DNA from: Myroides oncorhynchi
GTDB lineage: Bacteria; Bacteroidota; Bacteroidia; Flavobacteriales; Flavobacteriaceae
DNA length: 64,000 bases
Assembly (NCBI RefSeq): GCF_020905415.1
Contig: NZ_JAJJMP010000001.1
Location: 1,685,501 to 1,749,500, forward strand
Reading direction: 5' to 3'
Shown: positions 44,378-52,251 of the stretch, piece by piece
Position numbering within the stretch: the stretch's first letter is position 1
Layout of the letters: each line of letters starts with the position of its first letter
Translations under genes and position numbers: made by a program
The notes under the pieces: model-generated
The model's input: the letters and a program-made list of their open reading frames with translations, nothing else
Databases searched by the model: none
What the model was told of the DNA's origin: nothing

Positions 44378-45181
44378 ATGGAATATATATATCACTATAC
44401 ATCGATACAATCTCTAGCACTAATTTTAGAGACTGGTAAGATTCGTTTTTCTAGAATAGATTTACTTGATGATATGCACGAAGTAAGAGGAATGCCTGAG
44501 TATGTTTTAAACTATTTATTTGTTTCTTGTTGGACAGAATCTTCTATAGAGAATATAGCATTATGGAATATGTATACTAATATGAAGGGGATAAGGATTC
44601 AATTACCTAAAAATTTTTTTGAAGAGTATACTTATGAAAATGGAAATTTTAAGGGAATGGAGATTAAAGATTTTACTTATAAAATGCCAGTACCTATTGA
44701 AGAACTTAGAACAGATAATTATTGGATATGTAATCCTTTCTGGTTAGAAGATGGTTTTTTTGTAGAGATTAATTATACAGAGAATTATAAAGAAGAAAAA
44801 GAAAAATCTATTGAAAGATCTGATAAAGGGATTGCAATAAAGCACGTTAAGAATTTAGTTTCTTTTAAAGATACAATATGGGAGTTTCAGAAGGAAGCGA
44901 GATTTTATTTGTTCGCGATTCCGTTTCCTCCCTTGCAAGAATGCAAGAATGATTATAATTTACAGATGGAGTATTTTTCGAGTGGATTCGGGAAATATTT
45001 GAATAAAAATAAATTCATAGATATTAGTATAAAAAGAGAAGTCTTAGATTCTATAGTTGTAAGAGGTCATCCTAACTGTGTTTTTGCTGATGAATTAATT
45101 ATACAATCTCTTTTAGAAAAGTATACAAATAAGGGAGTGTTTGAAAGAAGTGAATTAGAAGGTGTTATTAGAGAAAAGTAA
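44378..45181 (+). CDS. DUF2971 domain-containing protein
   Basis: A 267-aa soluble protein. The N-terminus YHYTSIQSLALILETGKIRFSRIDLLDD is the DUF2971 signature, and FVSCWTESSIENIALWNMYT is its second conserved block. The H-Y-T-S motif followed by an I-L-x-x-G loop resembles the opening motif of ADP-ribosyltransferase-like folds such as DarT; that link is inference. DUF2971 proteins recur in islands and near defence genes, but a function is not established to my knowledge. It heads a three-gene unit: the next gene starts 15 bases later. Confidence 0.8.
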   Translation: MEYIYHYTSIQSLALILETGKIRFSRIDLLDDMHEVRGMPEYVLNYLFVSCWTESSIENIALWNMYTNMKGIRIQLPKNFFEEYTYENGNFKGMEIKDFTYKMPVPIEELRTDNYWICNPFWLEDGFFVEINYTENYKEEKEKSIERSDKGIAIKHVKNLVSFKDTIWEFQKEARFYLFAIPFPPLQECKNDYNLQMEYFSSGFGKYLNKNKFIDISIKREVLDSIVVRGHPNCVFADELIIQSLLEKYTNKGVFERSELEGVIREK

Positions 45182-45196
45182 TAAAAAATAATAAAA

Positions 45197-45556
45197 ATGA
45201 TTAAATCAATTAACAAACAAACAGGAGAGAGTCGCCATATGGTGTATTCTGAATCAATTTTAATGCTAAATGATAAGGATGATCTTATATTTCACGTTGA
45301 TAAGGAAGGTTTTGTATTTAGTTTTCAATTTAGCTTTGTAGATGAGGGAGATGAATTTGGAACTATGTTTGAGCTAAATCAAGAAAATAATTTTATTCAC
45401 TATACTTTGCAGAAGTGGTATTCGAATACATATGTTGAAATATCTATACCAATGAAGATAGAAACGAAGGAAGGAAAAAATTTTTATATTAAGTTTCGTA
45501 GTGAAGCACAAAAAGAAAGTGGTTTTAGAAAATTCATGCTAACAATATGGGAATAG
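45197..45556 (+). CDS. Small beta-rich protein (possibly DUF6864-like)
   Basis: A 119-aa protein without signal peptide or TM segment. Strand-like segments such as DDLIFHVDKEGFVFSFQFSF and KNFYIKFRSEA suggest a beta sandwich. It may belong to DUF6864, but I cannot confirm that by eye. It sits between the DUF2971 gene and a membrane protein gene, overlapping the latter by 10 bases, so the two are translationally coupled. Confidence 0.6.
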   Translation: MIKSINKQTGESRHMVYSESILMLNDKDDLIFHVDKEGFVFSFQFSFVDEGDEFGTMFELNQENNFIHYTLQKWYSNTYVEISIPMKIETKEGKNFYIKFRSEAQKESGFRKFMLTIWE

Positions 45557-45846
45557 AAGATTATGGCTCAAGTTCTGAAGGGGGAAGCATTCCTGTTGGT
45601 AACAATAATAGAGTAGTGTCTACAGGTGGAACTGTTAGTGCGTCTACTGGGCAAAGTAAAGTTGATGAGTTTTCTGGAAGCCATACTAATTCTTTAATTG
45701 TAGGAGGGTTATTGTTACTATTAATTTTGATATTTGGTGCATATATTTTATTTAAAGAAAATTATGATAATACTGTAATTGCAGCTTTATCAGCAGCTAT
45801 AAGTCTATTAATCGGCTATTTTGCAGGAAGTAGTAATAAAAAATGA
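45547..45846 (+). CDS. Small two-TM membrane protein
   Basis: A 99-aa protein. The first 45 residues are Gly/Ser/Thr-rich and polar. Two TM helices follow at about 49-68 (SLIVGGLLLLLILIFGAYIL) and 77-94 (VIAALSAAISLLIGYFAG), with a short basic tail. The start overlaps the previous gene. Small two-TM proteins often serve as membrane effectors or anchors in toxin-like and defence systems; that role is inference here. Confidence 0.65.
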   Translation: MGIEDYGSSSEGGSIPVGNNNRVVSTGGTVSASTGQSKVDEFSGSHTNSLIVGGLLLLLILIFGAYILFKENYDNTVIAALSAAISLLIGYFAGSSNKK

Positions 45847-45875
45847 TTATTTGATATGAGAAATTAGCTTTTAAA

Positions 45876-45904
45876 TTGTCCCCTAACCAACCCCCTAAAA
45901 AAAA
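45876..45904. promoter_or_regulatory. C-rich motif at the right end of IME-1 (candidate arm site)
   Basis: TTGTCCCCTAACCAACCCCC followed by TAAAAAAAA matches the block beside the IME-1 integrase at 37721-37750. Confidence 0.45.
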
Positions 45905-45906
45905 TA

Positions 45907-45940
45907 AACCCCTCATTACCAAGGTAATGAGGGGTTCTTT
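45907..45940 (-). terminator. Intrinsic terminator next to the tRNA-Met fragment
   Basis: A perfect 14-bp stem AACCCCTCATTACC / GGTAATGAGGGGTT with a 2-base loop. The A run to its left gives a U tract on the minus strand. It takes the place of a tRNA terminator for the fragment at 45943. Confidence 0.8.
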
Positions 45941-45942
45941 TG

Positions 45943-45984
45943 TGGTCCCACCTGGGCTCGAACCAGGGACTTGCTGATTATGAG
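45943..45984 (-). other. tRNA-Met 3' fragment (internal att site between IME-1 and IME-2)
   Basis: 42 bases identical to the 3' part of the tRNA-Met at 56186-56259, from the 5' side of the anticodon loop to the discriminator base. The 5' half is missing, so it is not a functional tRNA. It is in direct orientation with the intact genes, as expected for tandem site-specific integration. Confidence 0.9.
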
Positions 45985-46062
45985 CCGGAGAAATGAATGT
46001 TGTATTTAATTGCATTTTATTTCAGATCGACTGATTTTTAGCTAGTTGCAAAATTTTTAAAA

Positions 46063-46070
46063 TATTTTTG
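46063..46070 (+). promoter_or_regulatory. -7 promoter box of the IME-2 integrase
   Basis: TATTTTTG matches TAnnTTTG, with a TTG at 46046-46048. The TGTTGTAC pair lies between it and the integrase start, so integrase binding could repress its own promoter. Confidence 0.5.
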
Positions 46071-46099
46071 TTTCATCTATTTGCACAATAAGTACCGAT

Positions 46100-46119
46100 T
46101 TGTTGTACGTATGTTGTAC
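46100..46119 (+). promoter_or_regulatory. Left TGTTGTAC pair of IME-2 (candidate arm-type integrase sites)
   Basis: TGTTGTAC at 46101-46108 and 46112-46119, spaced by 11 bases. The same pair with the same spacing is at 55992-56010 near the other end. Confidence 0.65.
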
Positions 46120-46135
46120 TTTAAAATTATTTATG

Positions 46136-47362
46136 ATGAAAACGAGTTTAAAAATTGTATTAAAAAAGACAAAATTAAGTGATGGAACTTACCCAATTAA
46201 TCTTAGAGTTACTATTAATAGGAGGTCTAAATTCTATAAAACACCTTACAGTACTGCACCTAAATTTTGGAATGCAAAAGTGGGGGAGTTTACTTCTAAG
46301 TTTCCAAATTTTTTACAGGCCAATAGAATATTAAGTACGCTAAAACAAGATGCGTCAAAAGTATTGGACTTGATGATTGAACAAGAAAAAGAATTTACAC
46401 TTGAAGTATTTGATTCTCTACTTCGACCAGAGAAGGTTGAGATTGTAAAATTTGTTGCTTTTTTTCAAAATAGGATTGAGCAATTCAAAGAAGCAGGTCA
46501 AGTTAGTTCAGCAAGTTCATATAATGATTCGTTAAAGGCTTTAAAACGTTTTAAGCCTGGGGTGATCAAATATGAGTTTACACAAATTGATTATTCTTTT
46601 TTAGTAGCCTTTGAAGCAGACTTAAGATCAAGAGGCTGTACAAATGGAGGAATAGGTATATATATGCGTAATATACGTGCTATTTATAATTCTGCTATTA
46701 AATCAAAAATAGCATCTTTGGAGAATTATCCATTTAGAGATTATGTGATTTCTAAGTTGAAATCAACCAAGATAAAAAAAGCACTTACAAAAGAAGAGTT
46801 ACAGCTGCTACTTGATTATGACTTTTCAGAAAATACTGAAGGAGCTAAGGTGTTGTATACTTATTTATTTAGTTTCTTTTGTCGAGGAATGAACTTTACT
46901 GATATCGCTGAATTAAAATGGGATGATATAAACTCTAATCGTTTTAGTTATATCCGAAATAAAACAGGCGTGGCTATTAATGTAAAGATACCAGAGAATA
47001 AAGACTTGGATACTATCTTAAACTATTTCAGAATCTATAGGCCATTTGATACAGATTACATCTTTTCAATCCTGGATAAAGATTTAAGCTTATATACTAA
47101 AGAAGAACTAAGAGCACGAAAAAGTAGTGTTAGGGATTATTATAATAAGCAATTAAATATCATTGCAAAGGAATGCGGGATTAAAACAAAGATTACCTTT
47201 TATACAGCTCGTCATACTTTCGCTACTCTATCATTAAAAAAAGGGGTGAACTTATATATGCTTAAACAGGCCTTTGGGCACCAATCTATTAAAACTACTG
47301 AAGCTTATGTAGAGGATTTTAATAGAGAAGAGCTTGATCAGGCATTTGAGAATTTGTTTTAA
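46136..47362 (+). CDS. Tyrosine recombinase (integrase) of IME-2
   Basis: A 408-aa phage integrase-family protein with an arm-binding-like N-terminus (KTSLKIVLKKTKLSDGTYPI), a SAM-like core-binding domain and an intact catalytic domain: Arg in FFCRGMNFTDIAEL, His-x-x-Arg in YTARHTFATLSL, His in FGHQSIKTTEAY and the nucleophile Tyr in that last segment (EAYVED). This is the usual Bacteroidota form that targets tRNA 3' ends. The ATG at 46136 gives the common MKTSLKI-type start; an upstream reading from 46100 covers the arm-site repeats. Confidence 0.92.
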   Translation: MKTSLKIVLKKTKLSDGTYPINLRVTINRRSKFYKTPYSTAPKFWNAKVGEFTSKFPNFLQANRILSTLKQDASKVLDLMIEQEKEFTLEVFDSLLRPEKVEIVKFVAFFQNRIEQFKEAGQVSSASSYNDSLKALKRFKPGVIKYEFTQIDYSFLVAFEADLRSRGCTNGGIGIYMRNIRAIYNSAIKSKIASLENYPFRDYVISKLKSTKIKKALTKEELQLLLDYDFSENTEGAKVLYTYLFSFFCRGMNFTDIAELKWDDINSNRFSYIRNKTGVAINVKIPENKDLDTILNYFRIYRPFDTDYIFSILDKDLSLYTKEELRARKSSVRDYYNKQLNIIAKECGIKTKITFYTARHTFATLSLKKGVNLYMLKQAFGHQSIKTTEAYVEDFNREELDQAFENLF

Positions 47363-47471
47363 CTATGTTTGTGGGAACTGATAAAACGTGTTTTGTAAAG
47401 AGGGAAGCTTATTTGATTTTTAATAGAGATTTATCTGTTTCTATTTTACATTATAATTTAGTAAAAATACT

Positions 47472-47545
47472 TTGATTACAATAATGTGTGTTTTTATGTA
47501 ATCAAGAGGCTTTGTTTTGTTTTTTATTTGTATTTTTGTAATCAA
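47472..47545 (+). promoter_or_regulatory. fic promoter with three TGTAATCAA motifs
   Basis: The -7 box TATTTTTG at 47531-47538 lies 18 bases before the fic ATG. TTGTAATCAA at 47536-47545 overlaps it and the likely start of transcription. TTGATTACA at 47472 and TGTAATCAA at 47497 form an inverted pair upstream. The arrangement looks like an operator. Confidence 0.6.
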
Positions 47546-47556
47546 AATAAAAGTGT

Positions 47557-48672
47557 ATGAATTATAATTTAGAGAAAGCGGTAGATTATCATTATGGTGT
47601 TTTTCCTCCAAAGAGTATTAATTATGCTCTTTTTATTCAAGAATTAGTGAGGGCTACTGATGCATTGGCACGTTTTGATCAAATGTTAAAAAACCTACAT
47701 AACACTGAAATTTTATTAGCTCCTTTAAGAAATCAGGAAGCGGTACTATCTTCTAGAATTGAAGGTACAATTAGCACAATGGATGAGATACTTCAATATG
47801 AGGCTGATCATGAAGGTGAAGATATCACTACTGCTAAAGCCGATGTAATAGAAACTATCTTATATCAGCGTGCTTTGAAAAATGCTCAAAGTGCACTTGA
47901 AAGTGGCTATGATTTTTCATTAAGCTTTCTTAAGCAAATGCATCAACAGTTATTATATTTAGGTAGAGGAGCAAATAAATCTCCTGGTGAATTTAAGAAA
48001 GAACAAAATTATTTGGCGGATAGGTTAAAAAGAGAAATTCAGTTTATTCCTATTAGGCCAGAAAATCTAGTTGATGGATTAGAGCAGCTTTTTAAGTTTT
48101 TAGAAAATAGTGATTTTCCTCCGTTAATTAAAACTGCTATTATGCATTTGGAGTTTGAAGCATTGCATCCTTTTAAAGATGGAAATGGAAGAATTGGAAG
48201 AATGTTAATTACGCTGAACTTATGGAGAGAAAAAATTCTTTCAGAACCTCATTTTTATATTAGTGGATATTTTGAAGAAAATAAAGATGAATATATAGAA
48301 CAAATGCGTAATGTTTCCAAAACAAAGGATTGGAATGAATGGATTCTTTTTTTCTTAAAAGCAGTAGAAAATCAAGCGATTAAAAATTTAGAAATAGCTG
48401 AGAGTATAAAGAGTTTGTACGAAACTACAAAAACTGAATTCTCTGAGTTACTATCTTCAAAATGGAATATAGAGATACTTGATTTTATATTTACTTATCC
48501 AGTATTTAGAAATAATAAATTTGTTAGTACCACAAAGATCCCGAATGCAACAGCAGTACTAATGATTAAAAAATTAGTTGATAATGGCTATTTAGTTTTA
48601 AGAGAAGAATCATCAGGGCGTAGAGCTGCGATGTATTCTTTTGAACCTTTAATGAAATTAGTTAGGGTATAA
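47557..48672 (+). CDS. Fic family protein with C-terminal winged HTH
   Basis: A 371-aa protein. The Fic motif HPFKDGNGRIGR is at 204-215 with catalytic His204, so AMP (or another NMP) transfer to a target hydroxyl is expected. The N-terminal inhibitory motif SSRIEG (Ser65 to Gly70, Glu69) fits class II autoinhibited Fic proteins. The C-terminal 60 residues (TKIPNATAVLMIKKLVDNGYLV) look like a winged HTH, suggesting autoregulation through the TGTAATCAA motifs in its promoter. The target is unknown. It lies between the integrase and the tandem array as a cargo gene. Confidence 0.9.
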   Translation: MNYNLEKAVDYHYGVFPPKSINYALFIQELVRATDALARFDQMLKNLHNTEILLAPLRNQEAVLSSRIEGTISTMDEILQYEADHEGEDITTAKADVIETILYQRALKNAQSALESGYDFSLSFLKQMHQQLLYLGRGANKSPGEFKKEQNYLADRLKREIQFIPIRPENLVDGLEQLFKFLENSDFPPLIKTAIMHLEFEALHPFKDGNGRIGRMLITLNLWREKILSEPHFYISGYFEENKDEYIEQMRNVSKTKDWNEWILFFLKAVENQAIKNLEIAESIKSLYETTKTEFSELLSSKWNIEILDFIFTYPVFRNNKFVSTTKIPNATAVLMIKKLVDNGYLVLREESSGRRAAMYSFEPLMKLVRV

Positions 48673-49280
48673 AAATTGTAATCAATATTTTTTGCTTACA
48701 TAAAAGTGTTGTTTTTTGTAATCAAACTAGTTAGTCTTCAAAAATTGTAATCAATATTTTTTGCTTACATAAAAGTGTTGTTTTTTGTAATCAAACTAGT
48801 TAGTCTTCAAAAATTGTAATCAATATTTTTTGCTTACATAAAAGTGTTGTTTTTTGTAATCAAACTAGTTAGTCTTCAAAAATTGTAATCAATATTTTTT
48901 GCTTACATAAAAGTGTTGTTTTTTGTAATCAAACTAGTTAGTCTTCAAAAATTGTAATCAATATTTTTTGCTTACATAAAAGTGTTGTTTTTTGTAATCA
49001 AACTAGTTAGTCTTCAAAAATTGTAATCAATATTTTTTGCTTACATAAAAGTGTTGTTTTTTGTAATCAAACTAGTTAGTCTTCAAAAATTGTAATCAAT
49101 ATTTTTTGCTTACATAAAAGTGTTGTTTTTTGTAATCAAACTAGTTAGTCTTCAAAAATTGTAATCAATATTTTTTGCTTACATAAAAGTGTTGTTTTTT
49201 GTAATCAAACTAGTTAGTCTTCAAAAATTGTAATCAATATTTTTTGCTTACATAAAAGTGCTATTTTTTGTAATCAAACT
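48671..49280 (+). repeat. 69-bp tandem array, 8 identical units plus a diverged ninth
   Basis: Units begin at 48671, 48740, 48809, 48878, 48947, 49016, 49085, 49154 and 49223. The first eight look identical; the last differs near 49260 and ends at about 49280. Each unit has TTGTAATCAA at offsets 6-15 and 46-55, 40 bases apart, giving 18 copies. The array starts one base before the end of the fic stop codon. It contains no ORF. Confidence 0.95.
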
Positions 49281-49755
49281 GATTTGTATGAAAGTAGTGA
49301 ACTTTTGGCGTTTTTTTAAATTGTGTAATTAAATGGCCTAAAAAAGAAATATATATACTGTTTGCTCTTTTAGCTTTTTTTTGTAATACACTAAGGTTAT
49401 ATACCTTTTTATATTTGCTTTATCTTGCAGGTATCTTGTTCGGTTTGAGGTACAGTTTTTATTTAAGGTAACATAATTATTGTTAGGTTCTCGTATTGAT
49501 AAGTATAGTTTTAAGGAATTCTAGAAATGCCCGATTCTAACTAAGAATTGAAATTGCTTAAAATCAGTTGTTTTTTTATTTGATGGTTATTTGATACAAA
49601 CCTAGTTTTAAAAGTTAAACTACTTAAAATTAGCTTTTTTCTTATTTGATGTTTATTTGATAAAGGGTATTTTTAGCTTCTAAGTAAATTCATTTGAGTC
49701 AAATACAAAAGTGAAAAACTAGAGTAATTAAGAATATATAAAAAAACAAAGACAC
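49281..49755. other. Non-coding stretch with a duplicated AT-rich block
   Basis: About 475 bases without a credible ORF. From about 49551 to 49680 an imperfect direct duplication is seen (CTTAAAATCAGTTGTTTTTT and CTTAAAATTAGCTTTTTTCT, each followed by two TTATTTGAT copies), with a period of about 67 bases. Confidence 0.5.
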
Positions 49756-50226
49756 CTATAAGGTGCCTTCGTCTGCAAAGGAGTAGTAACTCTCTTCGGT
49801 TATAATTAAGTGATCTAAAAGAGTAATATCAAGTATCTTGCTTGCTTCTTTTATCTTTCTTGTAATTTGTCTATCAGGATCACTTGGAGTTAACTTTCCA
49901 GATGGATGATTGTGAATAATTATAAAAGCTGTAGCATTAGCCTTTAGTAAAGCTGAGAAAATAATTCTTAAATCTACTATTGTTGCGGTTATTCCTCCTG
50001 AGGAAGCTTCTAATACTCCAAGTACTTTATTGTTGTTAGAAAGCATAAGAACTTTAAACTGTTCTAACAATTCAATCTTATTACCATCCCAAGCCTTTAA
50101 TGCTATTTGATATGCATTGTAAGAAGATGTAATTTGAGGTCTCTGTGAAGCCTTTACTTTTGATTTGTAAATTAATTCTACTTCTGAAGCGATAAGCCAT
50201 TGTTTGTCTAAAACTGTAGTTTCCAT
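49756..50226 (-). CDS. RadC-like JAB-domain protein
   Basis: A 156-aa protein with the JAMM metalloprotease-like motif IIIHNHPSGKLTPSDPD (His105, His107, Asp116). It lacks the N-terminal helix-hairpin-helix region of full RadC. Short RadC proteins of this kind are typical of plasmids, ICEs and phages in Bacteroidota; their molecular role is unsettled despite the DNA-repair label. Confidence 0.88.
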   Translation of the reverse strand: METTVLDKQWLIASEVELIYKSKVKASQRPQITSSYNAYQIALKAWDGNKIELLEQFKVLMLSNNNKVLGVLEASSGGITATIVDLRIIFSALLKANATAFIIIHNHPSGKLTPSDPDRQITRKIKEASKILDITLLDHLIITEESYYSFADEGTL

Positions 50227-50416
50227 AATATTAAATTTTTAAATTAATTATGGAGCAACAGTTGGTAATGGCTTAGCAAGCGCAAGAAACGGGCGCAATA
50301 AAGCGAAGACTTTAGTCAAGCATTTATGGGGGTTTTCTTGCTAGCGAACCGCGAGGCATTGCCTAACTTTGTGTAATTGTTAATAAAAAATAAAACTAAA
50401 ACTAAAAATCAATGTA
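50227..50416. other. GC-richer non-coding block upstream of radC
   Basis: Contains inverted AGCAAG / CTTGCT arms (GGCTTAGCAAG at 50270 and TTCTTGCTAGCG at 50335) and AGGCATTGCCT. It stands out from the AT-rich surroundings. It may be a leader of radC or a transfer-related site; no family is recognised. Confidence 0.4.
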
Positions 50417-50929
50417 CTATAAAGACTTTTTTGTGTTATTTTCAGAAGTGATTTTCCACTTTTTATAGACCTCAAAGTTCTTTGGATTCTCTTTAAAGAA
50501 TTGATTCAGATACATTAATTCAAGATTCGATTTCTTATTATTTTCTATTAACTGATTATAATCAGAGTAATGAATTGATTTTTTAATCGCAACGTAAATT
50601 GATAAACCACTTGTGAGTAAAAGAAAAATATTAAGGGCTATGATGTAGAACATCTTTTTATGACTAATAGCCCTATATACTTTTAAAAGGTCTTCTTTAG
50701 TATCATAAAGTGTGGACTGAAATGCAGTGAAATCATCTTGTAATCTTTGTCTATTATTTGACTCAATTTTGTGTAATTCAGACACATTTACTTTTACTTC
50801 AATATTATTTATCCTGTTTGAAAGCTGAGTTTGCAGAGTAATATTTTGCTTGAGTTTTTCTTGCAAGTGAACTACCTGCTGAAATAGTAACTCAGTGAGT
50901 TCTGTGAGTGTAGGTTGTCTCTTTGCCAT
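50417..50929 (-). CDS. Coiled-coil membrane protein of the mobilization operon
   Basis: A 170-aa protein. The N-terminal 90 residues are predicted coiled coil, then one TM helix (MFYIIALNIFLLLTSGLSIYVAI), then a charged tail. It begins 2 bases after the MobA stop, so it belongs to the mob operon. It may anchor the relaxosome or contact a coupling protein; that is inference. No family is recognised. Confidence 0.65.
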   Translation of the reverse strand: MAKRQPTLTELTELLFQQVVHLQEKLKQNITLQTQLSNRINNIEVKVNVSELHKIESNNRQRLQDDFTAFQSTLYDTKEDLLKVYRAISHKKMFYIIALNIFLLLTSGLSIYVAIKKSIHYSDYNQLIENNKKSNLELMYLNQFFKENPKNFEVYKKWKITSENNTKKSL

Positions 50930-50931
50930 AG

Positions 50932-51852
50932 TTAAAGATTTAATGTTTGTTTTCGTTTTTTCTTTTTAGTTATATCAGGCATATAATCCTCATAGTAATT
51001 TCCATAAGCGTTTAAAAAACTAAATAGACTTACTGTATTTGTATTCCAATTTTCAAAACAGATTTGTTTGTCTTGGTCTTTATATAATACAGTATGAAAT
51101 AAATCATTATTTGGTTTTGGTATGTTATTTTCAAAGAGTTCATTCAGTTTTAAATTCCGATCAACCTCACTTGCTTTTAGGTTTGTGTTGGTTGGTAAAT
51201 GAATAAATCTATATCCTTGAATATTACCTTGTTTGTTTACAGTTGGTTTTACTTCTATTTGATGTGCTAGCATCATATTGATGTATTGATCTAAGTTTTT
51301 AGGACGCTCTTTTAAAACAAAATAATGAGCCTTTTTTATTATTTCAGCTGTCTGTTTCTGATTAGTTTTTAAAAGCTCTTTTCTATTTAGATTTTCTTGT
51401 CTTATTGAAGTCCAATTGTATTTTAGGGCTATTTCGTGAGCAATACTCTGTGCTTGAAATCCGATATAGTTATCTTTTAGTGCTTTTCCATTCTCATCAA
51501 TACGGTTAATCAAAATGTGAATGTGTTTGTGCTCTTTTTCAGTATGTAAGTAAGCGATGTATTGCGCGTCTTTGGGATCTAATTTTAAACCAACTAAAAA
51601 ATCTTTTACGAGATTTTCTAAATCTTGGTTTGTCATTTTTCTACTATCTTCAATAGTAGGGGATATAACAACGGAGATTGTATTGTTTTTACAGCGAGTG
51701 TTTTGATTTTGTAGAATCTGCATGGTTTGATACATATCTTTCGGAGTTTCCCCCGAAAGATTATTTCTAGCAAGTTCATAGCCTTTACTTGGATTAATTA
51801 CATAATTAAAAAGTGCTGCTCCTCCAATACATGTTTTTGCTTTAGCTATCAT
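50932..51852 (-). CDS. mobA: Relaxase/mobilization nuclease MobA (MOBP-like)
   Basis: A 306-aa relaxase that should nick oriT and lead the strand during transfer. The HUH-type histidine cluster is YLHTEKEHKHIHILINRID (His103, His108, His110, His112). Tyr17 in ALFNYVINPSKG is the likely nicking residue. The protein lacks a helicase or primase extension, as usual for mobilizable elements. Its start is 1 base after the mobC stop, indicating coupled translation. Confidence 0.9.
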   Translation of the reverse strand: MIAKAKTCIGGAALFNYVINPSKGYELARNNLSGETPKDMYQTMQILQNQNTRCKNNTISVVISPTIEDSRKMTNQDLENLVKDFLVGLKLDPKDAQYIAYLHTEKEHKHIHILINRIDENGKALKDNYIGFQAQSIAHEIALKYNWTSIRQENLNRKELLKTNQKQTAEIIKKAHYFVLKERPKNLDQYINMMLAHQIEVKPTVNKQGNIQGYRFIHLPTNTNLKASEVDRNLKLNELFENNIPKPNNDLFHTVLYKDQDKQICFENWNTNTVSLFSFLNAYGNYYEDYMPDITKKKKRKQTLNL

Positions 51853-51853
51853 A

Positions 51854-52153
51854 TTACTTTAGTTTTTCAAGGTGAGCTCTAATTAAGTTTGCTGTTTCAA
51901 TGGTGGATTCTTTTACCTTCGTGGTATCTCCAAGTTTAAAAAGGTTACCTATTCTTCTAAAGTTGTCAGCAAATTTGTTTAGTAGTTTGTAAGTTTCAAT
52001 TTCATCTTGAGTTAGTTTATAACTTACAGAATACCCCAGGGCAGTACTTCGTAAATATTCAGAAACGCTACAACCAATTTTCTTTGCTTTGTTTTTTATA
52101 AGCAGAGATTCAGTAAGGGTAACTCTAAATTCTATCTTGTGTTCTCTTTTCAT
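51854..52153 (-). CDS. mobC: MobC-type relaxosome accessory protein
   Basis: A 99-aa protein. The N-terminus has a ribbon-helix-helix-like segment (HKIEFRVTLTESLLIKNKAKKIGCSVSEYLRSTAL) and the C-terminus the MobC segment NKFADNFRRIGNLFKLGD. It binds oriT and helps MobA. It is the first gene of the mob operon; the structured region directly upstream (52165-52244) is a candidate oriT. Confidence 0.87.
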   Translation of the reverse strand: MKREHKIEFRVTLTESLLIKNKAKKIGCSVSEYLRSTALGYSVSYKLTQDEIETYKLLNKFADNFRRIGNLFKLGDTTKVKESTIETANLIRAHLEKLK

Positions 52154-52164
52154 CGTCTCACCAA

Positions 52165-52244
52165 TTTTGCGACCTTCGGGAGAAAAACGAGTGGTCTTTG
52201 TTCCGGTTCAAATTTTCAATTTGTAAGGACAAAGACACATCTCG
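52165..52244. other. Candidate oriT of IME-2
   Basis: TTGCGACCTTC at 52167-52177 is followed by a large stem CGAGTGGTCTTTGTTCC / GGACAAAGACACATCTCG (52188-52204 and 52227-52244). It lies between the mobC start and the primase gene. TTGCGACCTTC also occurs in IME-1 within the nested inverted repeat (minus strand of 44193-44203). Confidence 0.55.
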
Positions 52245-52251
52245 ATGATTC

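Larger units (their letters stand above)
37485..45942. mobile_element. IME-1: integrated mobilizable element in tRNA-Met (left element)
   Basis: Bounded on the left by a 12-base tRNA remnant (TGGTCCCACCTG at 37485) and on the right by the 42-base tRNA 3' fragment at 45943, in direct orientation. Contents in order: frameshifted integrase, unknown 420-aa gene, HTH, SF3-type helicase, iterons, TOPRIM primase, putative mobilization gene, small RHH-like gene, and a three-gene cargo cassette. No conjugation (T4SS) genes are present, so it would need a helper. The left boundary is less secure than the right. Confidence 0.72.

Noticed and set aside
45943..45984. A functional third tRNA-Met gene
   Set aside because: Homology ends at the 5' side of the anticodon loop; the D arm and 5' acceptor strand are missing, so it is an att fragment.
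48671..49280. CRISPR array
   Set aside because: The whole 69-base unit repeats with no variable spacers, and no cas genes are near. It is a plain tandem repeat.
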